Assembly (NCBI GenBank): GCA_024704765.1
Contig: JAKMXF010000353.1
Span: 62,001-126,000, forward strand
DNA length: 64,000 nucleotides
Origin: Oopsacas minuta
Lineage: Eukaryota; Porifera; Hexactinellida; Lyssacinosida; Leucopsacidae
Direction of reading: 5' to 3'
Numbering within the stretch: position 1 is the stretch's first letter; the number at the start of each line of letters is the position of its first letter. Shown in pieces: positions 44,134 to 55,420 of the stretch. The notes below the pieces were generated by a model. It was not told the DNA's origin. It ran no database searches and worked only from the letters and a program-made list of their open reading frames with translations. The position numbers and the translations under genes are program-made.

Positions 44134-45415
44134 TTAAAGTAAAGTTACAAATATTTCAAGATCTATATCTCTGGTGAATTCTTTTCTTGCAGGGATTGTA
44201 GCAATAACATAACTTTCGCTACCTTTTGCTTTATTTCTATTATATTACTTTTAGATTCCCAAATGACATCAGGCTTGCTAGGACTAATAATACGAAATAT
44301 AAATTTGACTTTGACTTTAGATAATTCCTGTCGCGGGTAATTGATATATGTATATTGAGCCATGAATTAGCTGTAAAATAAAGTTAAACCTATCAACTTG
44401 AAATTGTTGGGAAGTTGAGTGATTGTAATCTGTCATAGAATTTACCACGTTTTGAATTCTCCATTCTAACTTAGTGGTATTGGTGATGGAAAGTAGCGTT
44501 TTAAATTGTCCGTTCTGTTTAGTAATCATTTCGCTCTGTTGCATAACAATCTCTTCCATAGCACTGAGTTTCAATTCTGTGTGTTCAGTCCTCTTCTCCT
44601 CCAAATGTTGATTGAGTTCCTTCCTCTTGATTAGTCCTACTTCACACTTGTACTTTATAAACGGACACTCTACCTTCTTCTCTACACACTCCTTCTCTAG
44701 GTGTCGTGCTATGTCCTCACGATAAGCCACTGTGCCACATCCTAGTTCACATGATAGTGGCATTTTTTGCACTTTTTATTGTGGTAAAACATTTCACACG
44801 CTTTGAAATCTATGTGACAGTACTCACAAGGTATCATTCGTCGTACGCACTCATCATTCACATGCATACCGAGCTCATCACGAGGTAGCTCTATTCTACA
44901 TCCTAGTTTGCAATGCTCTATCACACGACGACAAAGAGATATCACAAACTTTGAAATCATGCTTACAATGCTCACAGGGTATTTTACGATACAAACACGT
45001 TTCTTTCATATCAATATTGAGCTCATGACGTGGTAACCCTATTTCATATCCTAGTTTGCATTTCTCATGAACATAGCCGCACACATTGAGATGGTTCTCA
45101 CATTCTCCTAGTGTTCCAAGCCATTCACAACCTCGATTATACGAGGGACACGAAGACTTGAGTGAGAGGACTGTTTTACTTACATGTGCATTTTGGTGTT
45201 TCTGTTCCCCCTTTCTGGTACAACAGGAACAAAATTCATTGACAACGCTTACAAACCAGGAGTGCAAGCACTCTTTCTGACATATTTTCAGTTATAATAT
45301 CTGTTCTATAACCTAGAGATTTTCCTCCCTCTGCTCTGACTAAATACAATTCCCTCGCTATTTCGGGCACGTTCTCATCTGGTTCTTGATAAATTTCAAC
45401 ACGCTTAGCTGCCAT
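44134..45415 (-). pseudogene. TRAF-like gene 3, broken copy
   Basis: Homology runs from MAAKRVEIYQEPDENVPEIA (ATG 45415) to DIDLEIFVTLL and a stop at 44134, with MATH subtype B at the end. Breaks: a deletion with frame loss in the RING-like block near 45240; a deletion inside the finger array near 44940, where one finger is joined directly to RRVIEHCKLGCRIELP; a one-base loss in an A-run near 44765 (six A where gene 4 has seven); and another frameshift near 44345 in the MATH part. At least four disruptions make it a pseudogene. It keeps the near-invariant linker (RTEHTELKLSAMEEIVMQQS). Confidence 0.85.
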
Positions 45416-46139
45416 TTCTTACAAAAATACACTTCTTGGTATATTGTTAATTATTCGCCCAGGGTATCTCATGAAAATAGTAACCAGATACTTCAGTTCC
45501 TAGTCTACTATATTCCCATATATTTATATGATTATATCGCTATATACATTTTCAGTGTTTGTCTATCACCCCGATGATCGTTCCTGGAGAATGAACACAA
45601 ATTAGAATGAAAATACGCCATACAACATCGAAAAGGTACTATCCCAAAAATAACTAATCTAATTATCATTTTGTAGACCAATAAAACCTATATCAACAGT
45701 TTGGGGCATTGTTTAAACAATGTCCAGGAAAAAAACTGATCAACACAATAATAGACGGGCTACACACATAAGATTATTCTCAAACTAGTAATACTCAAAG
45801 AGGTGTTCATCGTGGGAACGATCATCTCCCGTTAGATAAACTCAATTTTCATGGGTAGATGAATTTGTTGACATTATTGATTCTAAGCTTGGAAGGTATT
45901 TATGTAGATCAGACGTATATACTAGTAAAATACACCTTGTAGCTGAATTACATTGATTATATGGGGAAATTATGACAATATTTGTGGGTTGCCATATCAG
46001 ATGCAGGAAGTGGAGCTGAATCATGTTTTCACTAACAGTAACAGAGGTCTAATATAATAACGTCTAAGTGATGAGCTGATTAACCGTAGCTAATAAATAC
46101 TCTACAAATTCTGTATATTTGTATGCATTAACAGATAAC
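45416..46139. other. Head-to-head spacer between minus- and plus-strand TRAF-like genes, with a MITE A end
   Basis: This is where the cluster changes strand. A family A terminal sequence lies at about 46005-46056 (GTGGAGCTGAATCATGTTTT, then CTAACAG and AGAGGTCTAAT). No gene is recognised. Confidence 0.45.
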
Positions 46140-46377
46140 CTCTGATGCTGTGAATTTATCCACAGCCTTAAGTGCCTGATTACAAACACAACGTGATACT
46201 CACTTATCTCTAACTAATTATTAATTCATTGATTGATTAGATATGTTGAAATAGCGGATTTGTCTTTTGGAGATGATTCACAATTATTATTATTATTATG
46301 CCAGTCATTACGATATCTCATTACAATCTTTATGTATTGAATTGATTTATAACCAAGCAATGAATGTATTATAAGAA
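46140..46377 (+). promoter_or_regulatory. Conserved 5' flank of TRAF-like gene 4, shared with gene 6
   Basis: 46140-46338 is closely similar to 50155-50365 upstream of gene 6 (CCACAGCCTTAAGTG, GGATTTGTCTTTTGGAGATG, CCAGTCATTACGATATCTCA). The (ATT)n run is four units here and about sixteen in the gene 6 copy. It probably contains the promoter; that is inference from position and conservation. Confidence 0.5.
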
Positions 46378-48330
46378 ATGGCAACTGAATCCGTGGAATA
46401 TCTCGAACCCGAGATAGGTAAATCTTTGTGTCGAGTCAGAAGACAAAATGGAAATTTGGGTGGTTATAGGACAGATCTTTTGGTTGAAAATATTTCAAAG
46501 ACAGATATGGCTGCATTGGTTTGTAAGCGTTGCCAAGGAATCTTAAGAAAGGCATATTTTTCGGCTACTAGCGGCGAGCATTTTTGTAAATGTTGTAAGA
46601 ATTTGCTGGAACCAGCAGAGCCAAACGAACAAGTGAGGAAAATAGTCCACTCACTGAAAAGCTCGTGTCCTTTATACGACAGAGGTTGTGAAGGAATAGG
46701 AAAGCTGGGAAAATGTGCGAAGCATCTCACTATATGTGAGTTTGTTTATGAACAATGCGAACTAGGCTGTGAGATAGTGTTACCACGTCATGAGCTCAAA
46801 ATACATATGAGAGAACATTGTGCACAACGTGAAATTACCTGTGAGTATTGTGATCAATATTTCAAAGTGTGTGATATGGGTTACCATATGAATCAGTGTG
46901 ACAAAATGCAACTAACAAGTGAGCTGGGATGTGACACAGCGATGTGTCGTGAGGATATGGCACAACACTTAGAGAAATATTGTCGTCGTGTGATAGAGCA
47001 TTGCAAACTAGGTTGTGGAATTGAGTTACCACGTGATGAGCTCGAGATGCATATGAATAATGAGTGTGTACAACATATGATACCTTGTAAGCATTGTAAG
47101 AGAGATTTCAAAGTTTGTGACATGCGTAACCATTTGGAAGAGTGCCCAAAAATGCTACTAAATTGTGAACTAAAATGTGGCACAGTGATGTGTCGCGAGG
47201 ATATGCCACATCATTTAGAGAAAGATTGTGGTCGTGTGATAGAGCATTGCAAACTATACTGTGGAATAGTGTTACCACGTGAGGAACTGAAAATTCATAT
47301 GAAGGAAAAGTGTGAATATCGTAAAGTAGCATGTGAGGATTGCAAGAAAGATTTCGAATTTTGTGATATGTTAATACACCAACCAAAATGTCCAAAGGTT
47401 CGACTGAAATGTAAAGAAGGATGTGGCACAACCGTGGATCGTGAGGATATGGCACAACATCTAGAGAAAGATTGTGGTCGTGTGGTAAGGAGATGCAAAC
47501 TAAGATATGGAAAAATAGTACCACGTGATGAACTCAATATTCATATGAAGGAAAAGTGTGTACAACGTATGATACCTTGTGAGCATTGTAACATAGATTT
47601 CAAAGCTTGTAACATGTCTAACCACAATAAAAAGTGCAAAAAAATGCCACTATCTTGTGAATTAGGATGTGGCACAACGGTGAGTCGCGAGAAAATGGCA
47701 AAACACATAGGGGAAGAATGTGTAGAGAAGAAGGTAGAGTGTCCGTTTATAAAGTACAAGTGTGAAGTAGGACTAATCAAGAGGAAGAAACTCAATCAAC
47801 ATTTGGAGGAGAAGAGGACTGAACACACAGAATTGAAACTCAGTGCTATGGAAGAGATTGTTATGCAACAGAGCGAAATGATTAGAAAATTTTCTAACAG
47901 ATTTACAGCACTTTGTTCCATCACCAAAACCACTAAACTCAAATGGAAAATTGGAAATATAAGAAATAATTTATCCTCCAACCTTTCTTTAACTTCTCCA
48001 CTATATGAAGTTGCTGGATTCAAATTCAATTTCAATTTATCGAGTTATGCCTCTATAAATATTCATTTCCCAAACCAGGAAACGTCCAAATTTGCTTCTG
48101 GCAAACTAAACTGGCCTTTCAAAGCAAAATTTCTATTTCGTTTGATTTGTCATAACGATCCAAATGGCACATTGGAATATAGAAGCAGAATTGAAATAAA
48201 GCAGAAAGATTGCAATAAATCTGGATACATCAGTGATCCTGTTGCTCAAATAAATGCTGAACATGCAACTAATATGTACTATATGATAGATGGAGGGATT
48301 GATCTGGAGATATTTGTAATTTTACAATAA
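46378..48330 (+). CDS. TRAF-like protein 4: degenerate RING, four zinc-finger units, MATH subtype A (650 aa)
   Basis: The longest member, intact in one exon. It starts MATESVEYLEPEIGKSLCRV. The RING-like block VCKRCQGILRKAYFSATSGE with HFCKCC has lost the central ligands. Four ~80-residue units follow, each of the form C-x-L-x-C-G-I-x-L-P-R-D-E-L, a CxxC pair, D-F-K-x-C-D-M-x-x-H and REDMAQHLEKDCGRV, giving about twelve TRAF-type fingers. The linker is the family's conserved one. A short coiled-coil precedes the MATH domain with LNWPFKAKFLFRLICHNDP and IDGGIDLEIFVILQ. One unit (47251-47487) is identical in nucleotide sequence to part of gene 6. Unit 4 has lost a cysteine (CKLRYG). Confidence 0.8.
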   Translation: MATESVEYLEPEIGKSLCRVRRQNGNLGGYRTDLLVENISKTDMAALVCKRCQGILRKAYFSATSGEHFCKCCKNLLEPAEPNEQVRKIVHSLKSSCPLYDRGCEGIGKLGKCAKHLTICEFVYEQCELGCEIVLPRHELKIHMREHCAQREITCEYCDQYFKVCDMGYHMNQCDKMQLTSELGCDTAMCREDMAQHLEKYCRRVIEHCKLGCGIELPRDELEMHMNNECVQHMIPCKHCKRDFKVCDMRNHLEECPKMLLNCELKCGTVMCREDMPHHLEKDCGRVIEHCKLYCGIVLPREELKIHMKEKCEYRKVACEDCKKDFEFCDMLIHQPKCPKVRLKCKEGCGTTVDREDMAQHLEKDCGRVVRRCKLRYGKIVPRDELNIHMKEKCVQRMIPCEHCNIDFKACNMSNHNKKCKKMPLSCELGCGTTVSREKMAKHIGEECVEKKVECPFIKYKCEVGLIKRKKLNQHLEEKRTEHTELKLSAMEEIVMQQSEMIRKFSNRFTALCSITKTTKLKWKIGNIRNNLSSNLSLTSPLYEVAGFKFNFNLSSYASINIHFPNQETSKFASGKLNWPFKAKFLFRLICHNDPNGTLEYRSRIEIKQKDCNKSGYISDPVAQINAEHATNMYYMIDGGIDLEIFVILQ

Positions 48331-48636
48331 ACGTATTTGTTTAGTGAAAATACCATCAAAATATTTGTTGTAATTTGTGAATATTTCTTATGTGTATTAC
48401 TATAATAATTCGCTAATTATTTTAGGATGTTTATTAGGTGTTAAATAAGTATTCGCCCAAATGTGAGCCATTAAGTCGTTCTATTCTGACCAAGTAAACC
48501 GATTACATGATACCCCATAGACTATGAGGGTCAGGTATCCAACTAGATTTATCCAGCATTGCTAGGCACTAAAGTAAATATAATGTTACCCCAAGTATTT
48601 ATAATCAAGAAATGATTTGATAATGAATTTTATGAA

Positions 48637-49948
48637 ATGGCTGAGAAGTCCTTTGAAAATGAATCAAATGATCCAGAATTATTAATAGACGCAAAACAAC
48701 TATTCCTACCCCAGATAGGAAGGGAGTTGTGTCGAGTCAGAGATTCGGACGTAATAGGCCCTAGGCACTACTCTGACATTGGAAGGGCAGTTGACAAGTT
48801 TAGTTCCCAATCTTCAAACGACAACCGGATAGTTCACTTAAGCAAACAGGGTTCGGGAGAAGGACACGTAATCCGAGCAGATTCCCTTAATATAGGAGGG
48901 AGCCTAGGATGCAGATATAAATCAGACAGAGGAGAATTTCGAGGTTATAGGCAAGATATCCTAAAAGAAAATTTATCCAAAAGAGAGAGTACATTCCTGT
49001 TATGTAATCGTTGTAAAGGAATTATGAGAGAGGCCTGCATATCATCTAACGGGGAACAATTTCGTGAGTGTTGTAGGAAACTCAGGCCACGTGACCTGTA
49101 TGAATATACTAGCCTGAATACACACGTCAGGAACACAATCCTCTCACTCAAGTGCTCATGTACTTCACACTTGTGCTTTATAAACGGACACTCTATCATC
49201 TTTTCAACACACTCCTCCTTTAGGTGTCGGGCCATGTCCTCACGACAAGCCACTGTGCCACATCCTAGTTCACATTTTAGTGGCATTGCGGGACACTTTC
49301 AATCAACATTTGGAGGAGAAGAGGACTGAACACACAGAATTAAAACTCAGTGCTTTGGAAGAGATTGTTATGCAACAGTGCGAAATGATTAATGAACAGG
49401 GTGGAATTAATGATAAACAAAACGAATTGATATCGAAACAGGGCAAGGAGATAGAGGAACAAAAAGATTTGATTTCGAAACAGAAAGAGACATTAAATGA
49501 ACAAAAGGATTTGAATTCTAAACATAGAGAAAGGATTACAACACTACGTGCCGTCACTAAAACCACAATTGAAGCATGGAGAATTGAAAACTTGCGAGGT
49601 ATTTTATTCTTGAACTCACCACCATCTTATAAACCTTTTGAAGTTGTTGGTTTTAAACTCAATGTAGGCTTTTCAGATACTGTCTCAATAAGTATGCATT
49701 TCCCACCTCAGGTAGTCTCTCAAACTAATAAACTAGAATGGCCTTTCAGGGCAATATTTGCAATTCGTTTGCTATGTCATATCAAGCCTTCTGATACCTG
49801 GGAATTCAGAAGTAAATTGATTGAAGTAAAGCATAAAGATTATACTAAGAAGCAGTACAGTTGTAAAATAGTTGAAATACCTGCAAATAATGGAATCTTT
49901 CTCAGAGATGGAGGAATTGATCTTCAAATATTTGTAATTTTACAATAA
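48637..49948 (+). pseudogene. TRAF-like gene 5, rearranged by an internal inversion and loss of the finger array
   Basis: The first part (48637-49163) encodes MAEKSFENESNDPELLIDAK, the RING-like block LLCNRCKGIMREACISSNGE and ILSLKCSC. Then 49164-49288 is a finger segment in reverse orientation: on the minus strand it reads MPLKCELGCGTVACREDMAR and ECPFIKHKCEV. From about 49298 the plus strand resumes at NQHLEEKRTEHTELKLSALE in another frame, followed by a long heptad coiled-coil and an intact MATH subtype A ending GGIDLQIFVILQ. Most fingers are missing. The 3' piece (49280-49948) is open and could still give a coiled-coil/MATH protein. The spacer 48331-48636 before it has no gene. Confidence 0.85.
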
Positions 49949-50282
49949 ATGAAGTTGTTTACTGGAAATACCATCCAATATTTGTTATAATATTTACAAT
50001 ATTTTGTTTGCTAATTTTATATATTATCAAATTTTATTGTTGTTTGAAATAATTACATATTTCCTCAACTATGAGCGAAGAAAATCTCGTACGATTCCGG
50101 CCAAGTGAACTGATTGTACTTTCCGAATAGACTCTGGGTAACGGGCCGTTTAACCTTATGAATTTATCCACAGCCTTAAGTGTCTGATTACAAACTCAAC
50201 ATGATACTCTAAATAATGAATATGTTCATTGATAGATTAGATATTTTGAAATGGCGGATTTGTCTTTTGGAGATGATTCACA

Positions 50283-50329
<47 letters not shown>

Positions 50330-50445
50330 GCCAGTCATTACGATATCTCAGTACAATCTTCATCACTAAAGTATTTTGTTACAAATTTAAGGTTAAACTC
50401 AAATGATATATAATAAGAAATGAACTGCTAATATAATAATATGAA
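49949..50445. other. Spacer and 5' flank of gene 6 with (ATT)n microsatellite
   Basis: 50155-50365 repeats the 5' flank of gene 4. The (ATT)n tract at about 50282-50330 has roughly sixteen units against four upstream of gene 4. Confidence 0.6.
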
Positions 50446-52383
50446 ATGGCTGAGAAGTCTATTGGAGGGGCACCGGAATTATTAATAGACCTAGAACAAC
50501 CACTCCTACCAGAGATAGGAAGAGAATTATGTCGAGTCAGAGTCAGAGATTCAGACGTTAAAGGCAAACAGGGTTCGGGAGAAGCACACGTAATCCGAAC
50601 AGATTCCCTAAATATGGGAGGGATCCCAGGGACCACAGGATATAAATCAGACAGAGAAGAATTTCGAGGTTATGGGAGAGATATTCTAACAGAAAATTTA
50701 GCGGAAAGAGAGAGTACATTCCTGTTATGTAATCGTTGTAAAGGAATTATGAGAGAGGCTTGCATATCAACTAACGGAGACAATTTTGTGAGTGTTGTAG
50801 GAAACGTGAAGAATTTTACAACTTGTATGAAAGCTATGAACAAACATTCCGAATACACATGTGAGGAACACAATCCTCTCTCTCAAGTGCTCGTGTCCTT
50901 TACTAGAACGGGGCTGTGAGTGGCTAGGAACACTAGGAGAATGTGAGAACCATCTTGATGTGTGTAGTCATGTTCATGAGAAATGTAAACTATACTGTGG
51001 AATAGTGTTACCACGTGAGGAACTGAAAATTCATATGAAGGAAAAGTGTGAATATCGTAAAGTAGCATGTGAGGATTGCAAGAAAGATTTCGAATTTTGT
51101 GATATGTTAATACACCAACCAAAATGTCCAAAGGTTCGACTGAAATGTAAAGAAGGATGTGGCACAACCGTGGATCGTGAGGATATGGCACAACATCTAG
51201 AGAAAGATTGTGGTCGTGTGGTAGAGAAATGCAAACTAGGATGTGGAAAAATAGTACCACATGATGAGCTCAATATGCATGTGAATGAAAAGTGTTTACA
51301 ACGAATGATTACATGTGAGTACTGTCATATAGATTTCAAAGCTTGTGATATGTTTCAGCACCAGGCAAATGTCCAAAGGTTCGACTGAAATGTGTAAAAG
51401 GATGTGACACAACATTGGATCGCGAGAAAATGGCACATCATCTAGAGAAAGATTGTGGCCGTGTGATAGAGAATTGCAAACTAGGATGTGGAAAGAAGCT
51501 ACCACGTGATGAGCTCAATATGCATGTGAATGAAAAGTGTTTAGAACGTATAATACCATGTGGGTACTGTCATATAGATTTCAAAGCTTATAACAAGTCT
51601 TACCACAATAAAAAGTGCAAAAAAATGCCAATATCATGTGAACTAGGATGTGGCATACTGGTGTGTCGTGAGGACATGGCACGACACATAGAGGAGGAAT
51701 GTGTAGAGAAGAAGGTAGAGTGTCCGTTTATACAGTACAAGTGTGAAGTAGGACTAATCAAGAGGAAGGAACTCAATCAACATTTGGAGGAGAAGAGGAC
51801 TGAACACACAGAATTGAAACTCAGTGCTATGGAAGAGATTGTTGTGCAACAGAGCGAAATGATTAATAAAAAGAACGAAAGAATTAATACACAGGATAAA
51901 ATGATTACTAAACAGGATAAAATGATTACTAAACAGGATAAAATGATTGCCAAACAGGATAAAATGATTGCTAAACAGAGTGAAAGAATTGCTATACAGA
52001 ACGAACAACTTAAAGCGCTATTTTCCAACGCCAATACCATTAAGTTAGAATGAAGAATTCCAAACGTGGTAAAATTTATAAAATATTGCACTCCCTCAAC
52101 TTCTCAACAATTTCGAGTTGATAGGTTTAACTTTACTTTAGAGCTAATATATGGCTCAATATACATTCATTACCCGCGACAGAAATTATCTAAAGTCAAA
52201 GTACATTTTATATTTCGTATTATTAGCCCTAGCAACTCTGATGCCATTTGGGAAACTAAAAGTAATATAATAGTAATAAAGCAGAAAAGTGGCGAAAGAT
52301 ATGGTATTGCTAAAATCCCTCCAAGAGAAGAATTCATCAGAGATAATGGTATAGATCTTGAAATATTTGTAACTTTACTCTAA
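50446..52383 (+). pseudogene. TRAF-like gene 6, broken by two frameshifts and a stop
   Basis: Homology covers a full member, from MAEKSIGGAPELLIDLEQPL to GIDLEIFVTLL. A one-base deletion in the RING-like block near 50785 shifts frame; the finger array is open in another frame at about 50861-51388. A second shift occurs near 51365 (after DMFQHQ). The third frame runs to a TGA at 52051-52053, which replaces the conserved Trp codon of the KLEW motif, and the MATH subtype B continues to 52383. The coiled-coil holds a 21-bp tandem repeat encoding QDKMITK heptads (about 51894-51980). Three breaks make it a pseudogene unless the assembly is wrong. Confidence 0.85.
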
Positions 52384-54931
52384 ACAAAGTTATTACTAGT
52401 TACCAGTTGTTAATACATATGAATATTGCTGTTAGTTAATCTTCTATCTCTTGTATAGTTAATTCCTTACTCGGTATTGAATAATACAGTAGACTAAGCT
52501 TAATGCTAGCCTCGATAATCTGTTACTTTGTACCTAAAATAGAGTGATAACTGGAGACATTTGGATGCAAATTTCGTTGCTAACCTACCTTTCTGTATAT
52601 TTCTAAATTGTTCGATATTCCTTATATTTCCAAAGGAATTCTCAAAATATTTTCATTTCCCACTTTCGAAATATCGAACTGATATTTGCCGTATCTACTA
52701 TCAGGAAATTTTCTGCTATTTCGTATTGTATTGGAGATTTTAACAGATACTAATATTAGCCAAAAATTGTCTGATACACAACTTATCATTATCAGGATGT
52801 CATACTTACCAACCCTTTAAAACTATTTCCCTGGATGCATTTCTCAAAATCCCTGGGTCTTCCAAAAATTCCCTGGATTTCAAATATTCTATGTAAAAAC
52901 TATCAATTTTTCCCTCTTTTTAGAACACATCCAAAATTCAATATTTCCCTGGATTTTCCATTATTCCTTGGATTATACGTCAAATCACTGGAAAATCCAG
53001 AGATCCCTGAATGTTTGATAATTATGGAATATGTACAATAGAATATAGTTGTATTACATTACGTATAGCTGTAATTATATAACTTGATATTATTTATATT
53101 TTATACACTTTCTGTTACTATTATTCTATTTACTCTAGTAAAGATATCTCCAAATATTTATTAGTCTTAATTCAAGAAAAAGTTGAATAATTTCATTGCT
53201 AATTATTGTTGTTCAATTTTACAGCTCCTTGTAGCCACACTAATCCCCTGGAATAGGCTGTTACACCATAATCTTATTCGGATAAGACATAACTAACGGC
53301 CTGGCCTCAATTCCATATATACCTTTCTACAATACTAAATTGTATCCAATTCTATTGCAGACTAAAACATTATACTTAGTGGTTAGACCCTGTCACTTTA
53401 GCCCTGGATTTAGTTAGCCGAGTAACTATTAACCGCTCTTATCCGTTAAGCACAATGATATCATATATTTGGTAATAATATTGCCATTTCTTAGACAAGA
53501 TAAAAGGTTCAAATAGTCATCTTCATCTAGTTTAGGCGCAATTATGCGATGATGTGTTCATTTATACCACTCGAGTGTTTTCATTTTTTGTGGAACAACG
53601 ACAAGTAATATCCTAATTGATTTTAGATGTTTATTTTGTTCATTTACTTTACAATTAGGATTAATCCAAGTCCGACGATATCTTATTGGAAGAAGATTAC
53701 ACAATTTATAACTTGTACATGAAAACAATATATTTATGATAAGTTTACCTATGAATCAATCGAAAACAAATATCTTGACGGGTAATTGATTGACGCAAAT
53801 TTGTTGAATATTTATACCGTTAGGATGATTGGAAGGAAATATTTAAAAAATTGAATCTATATTATTAAATCTCAATTTGTTGTTTTTCCGTTGATTTTTA
53901 AATATATTGTTGTTTTATGAATAGGCTTACTATAAATAGCTACCCAGGGGGAACTAAGTACGCTGAATCCGAATTGCGTTTCCAAGGTTCTCATATATAA
54001 ATTTATTGTTGTTTTTACGAATATAAAGTAAACAAATTGTTGAAATATGTATTTATTAATTCAATTTTGCAATTTTATACTTTGCTAAGGTATAAAGTGC
54101 CGAGCTCCATGCGAACACAAAGTGTTCGCAAGCCCGAGCTCAAACAAGCAAAGCGGCTCGTATTTACAATTTTCATTGTTTTGATGAGTGAATTTGCTAT
54201 GATGTCATATTTTGAATTGAGCCTAAACTAAATGTAGGCCTGGGGTTTGAACTTTTAACTAGTCTATCTTGATGCCTTGAAGTTTTGAACCTAAAGAAGT
54301 TCAACTCCCAAACATTATACTAATATTTTCTTTTACTGTGGTGTATACAACTAGACTTGTTTTTATTGTGATTCGGAAAGGAATGACATCTCGTCACCGT
54401 TCTAGCACTTCCTTGTAACGTAAATTTCATCAATATTTTGATAAGTTTTGTATTTTGTGTCTTCAATTTTCTTTTATATACATCCCTATTATATTATAGT
54501 TTGATTATAATTATATTATTTCACTAAATATTTGGGCTTCTTATTGTACTCAGTGGTCTTTAATATTCATAGTTTTATAGAAAGTCTCACAGATCCTATC
54601 ACTTCGGATTGATGTAAACACAATCTCCCTTTGATTTTACCTTCTAATTTTGAATTTCTCTGGGAATTTGAAATTAATCAATAATTCATATCCAAATTCA
54701 CATAAATATGCTCATTTTGGTAGGTAAGATTGGAAATAGCCATCCATATTATTTCAAATGCCTGCGAAATTCAACTGTTCCTATGGAAATCTTAACAATT
54801 AGACAAATGGCAACATTGAATGTTCTTAGTTTCGAATTTTCATTCGAAGGAATGACAGGGTCAAGAAGTAACTGAAACAGAGCATTCGTTCGACTCAACT
54901 AGATACCTGTTCAGTTCGTTTGGTCCATTTT
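52384..54931. other. Gene-poor stretch with TTCCCTGGA-rich and dispersed repeats
   Basis: 52800-53010 is rich in TTCCCTGGAT and ATCCCTGG repeats, probably a decayed element. 53870-54070 contains a monomer of the repeat tandemly arrayed at 62570-63010 (GCTGAATCCGAATT, GAATATAAAGTAAACAAATT). No gene is recognised; the ORF at 54037-54231 is unsupported. Confidence 0.4.
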
Positions 54932-55296
54932 ACATACGATAGTTCTAGTTCATTAAAATTTCAATCAGAATAATCAAGTGATAAGTATTCTATTACAAGG
55001 TATCACCAATTAACATGAAGTGTTAAGTATATTGAAACGATGTGTATAAATGGACCATAAATCTTTTAAATACAACAATTTATCCAAATAACAAGAAGAA
55101 ATACAGCATTTATTAAAGGCAAATTTCTCATTGGATATTCATATTTCTATTACTAATAGTACTGCATGTTAGTAGACAACTACTGGAATTTAATAAGATA
55201 TTACGATTGCAACACCTGCTGTAGCCTTAGGAATTTTTAGCTATAATATAATTATACATACATAGCATAACATTTAATATCAGACAGATATGTAAT
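54932..55296. repeat. Left member of an inverted repeat pair
   Basis: 54932-55120 and 55121-55296 match the reverse complement of 62137-62327 and 61479-61650 respectively (ACATACGATAGTTCTAGTTC, GGTATCACCAATTAACATGA, TTTCTCATTGGATATTCATA, CAGACAGATATGTAAT). Between positions 55120 and 55121 it lacks about 490 bases that in the right member hold a Maf-like ORF and its 3' flank. It looks like an internally deleted copy. Confidence 0.75.
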
Positions 55297-55323
55297 TGAG
55301 ATTTAATAATACTTTCCACAGGT

Positions 55324-55420
55324 GCTAATCTAAGGCTACTGTTTTTTGGAAACTTGTTTCAGCTCCACCGCCTACATCTTATTTGGCTTCCGCATGAATA
55401 TTGTCATTATTGTCATCATT
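55324..55420. mobile_element. Single end of MITE family A
   Basis: TAAGGCTACTGTTTTTTGGA followed by AACTTGTTTCAGCTCCACCG and a diverged ATGAATATTGTCATTATTG match the copy 2 end at 16741-16815. The opposite end was not found. Confidence 0.6.

Noticed and set aside
51894-51980. CRISPR-like array of short repeats
   Set aside because: The 21-bp units are contiguous, in frame, and encode coiled-coil heptads. This is animal DNA, with no spacers.
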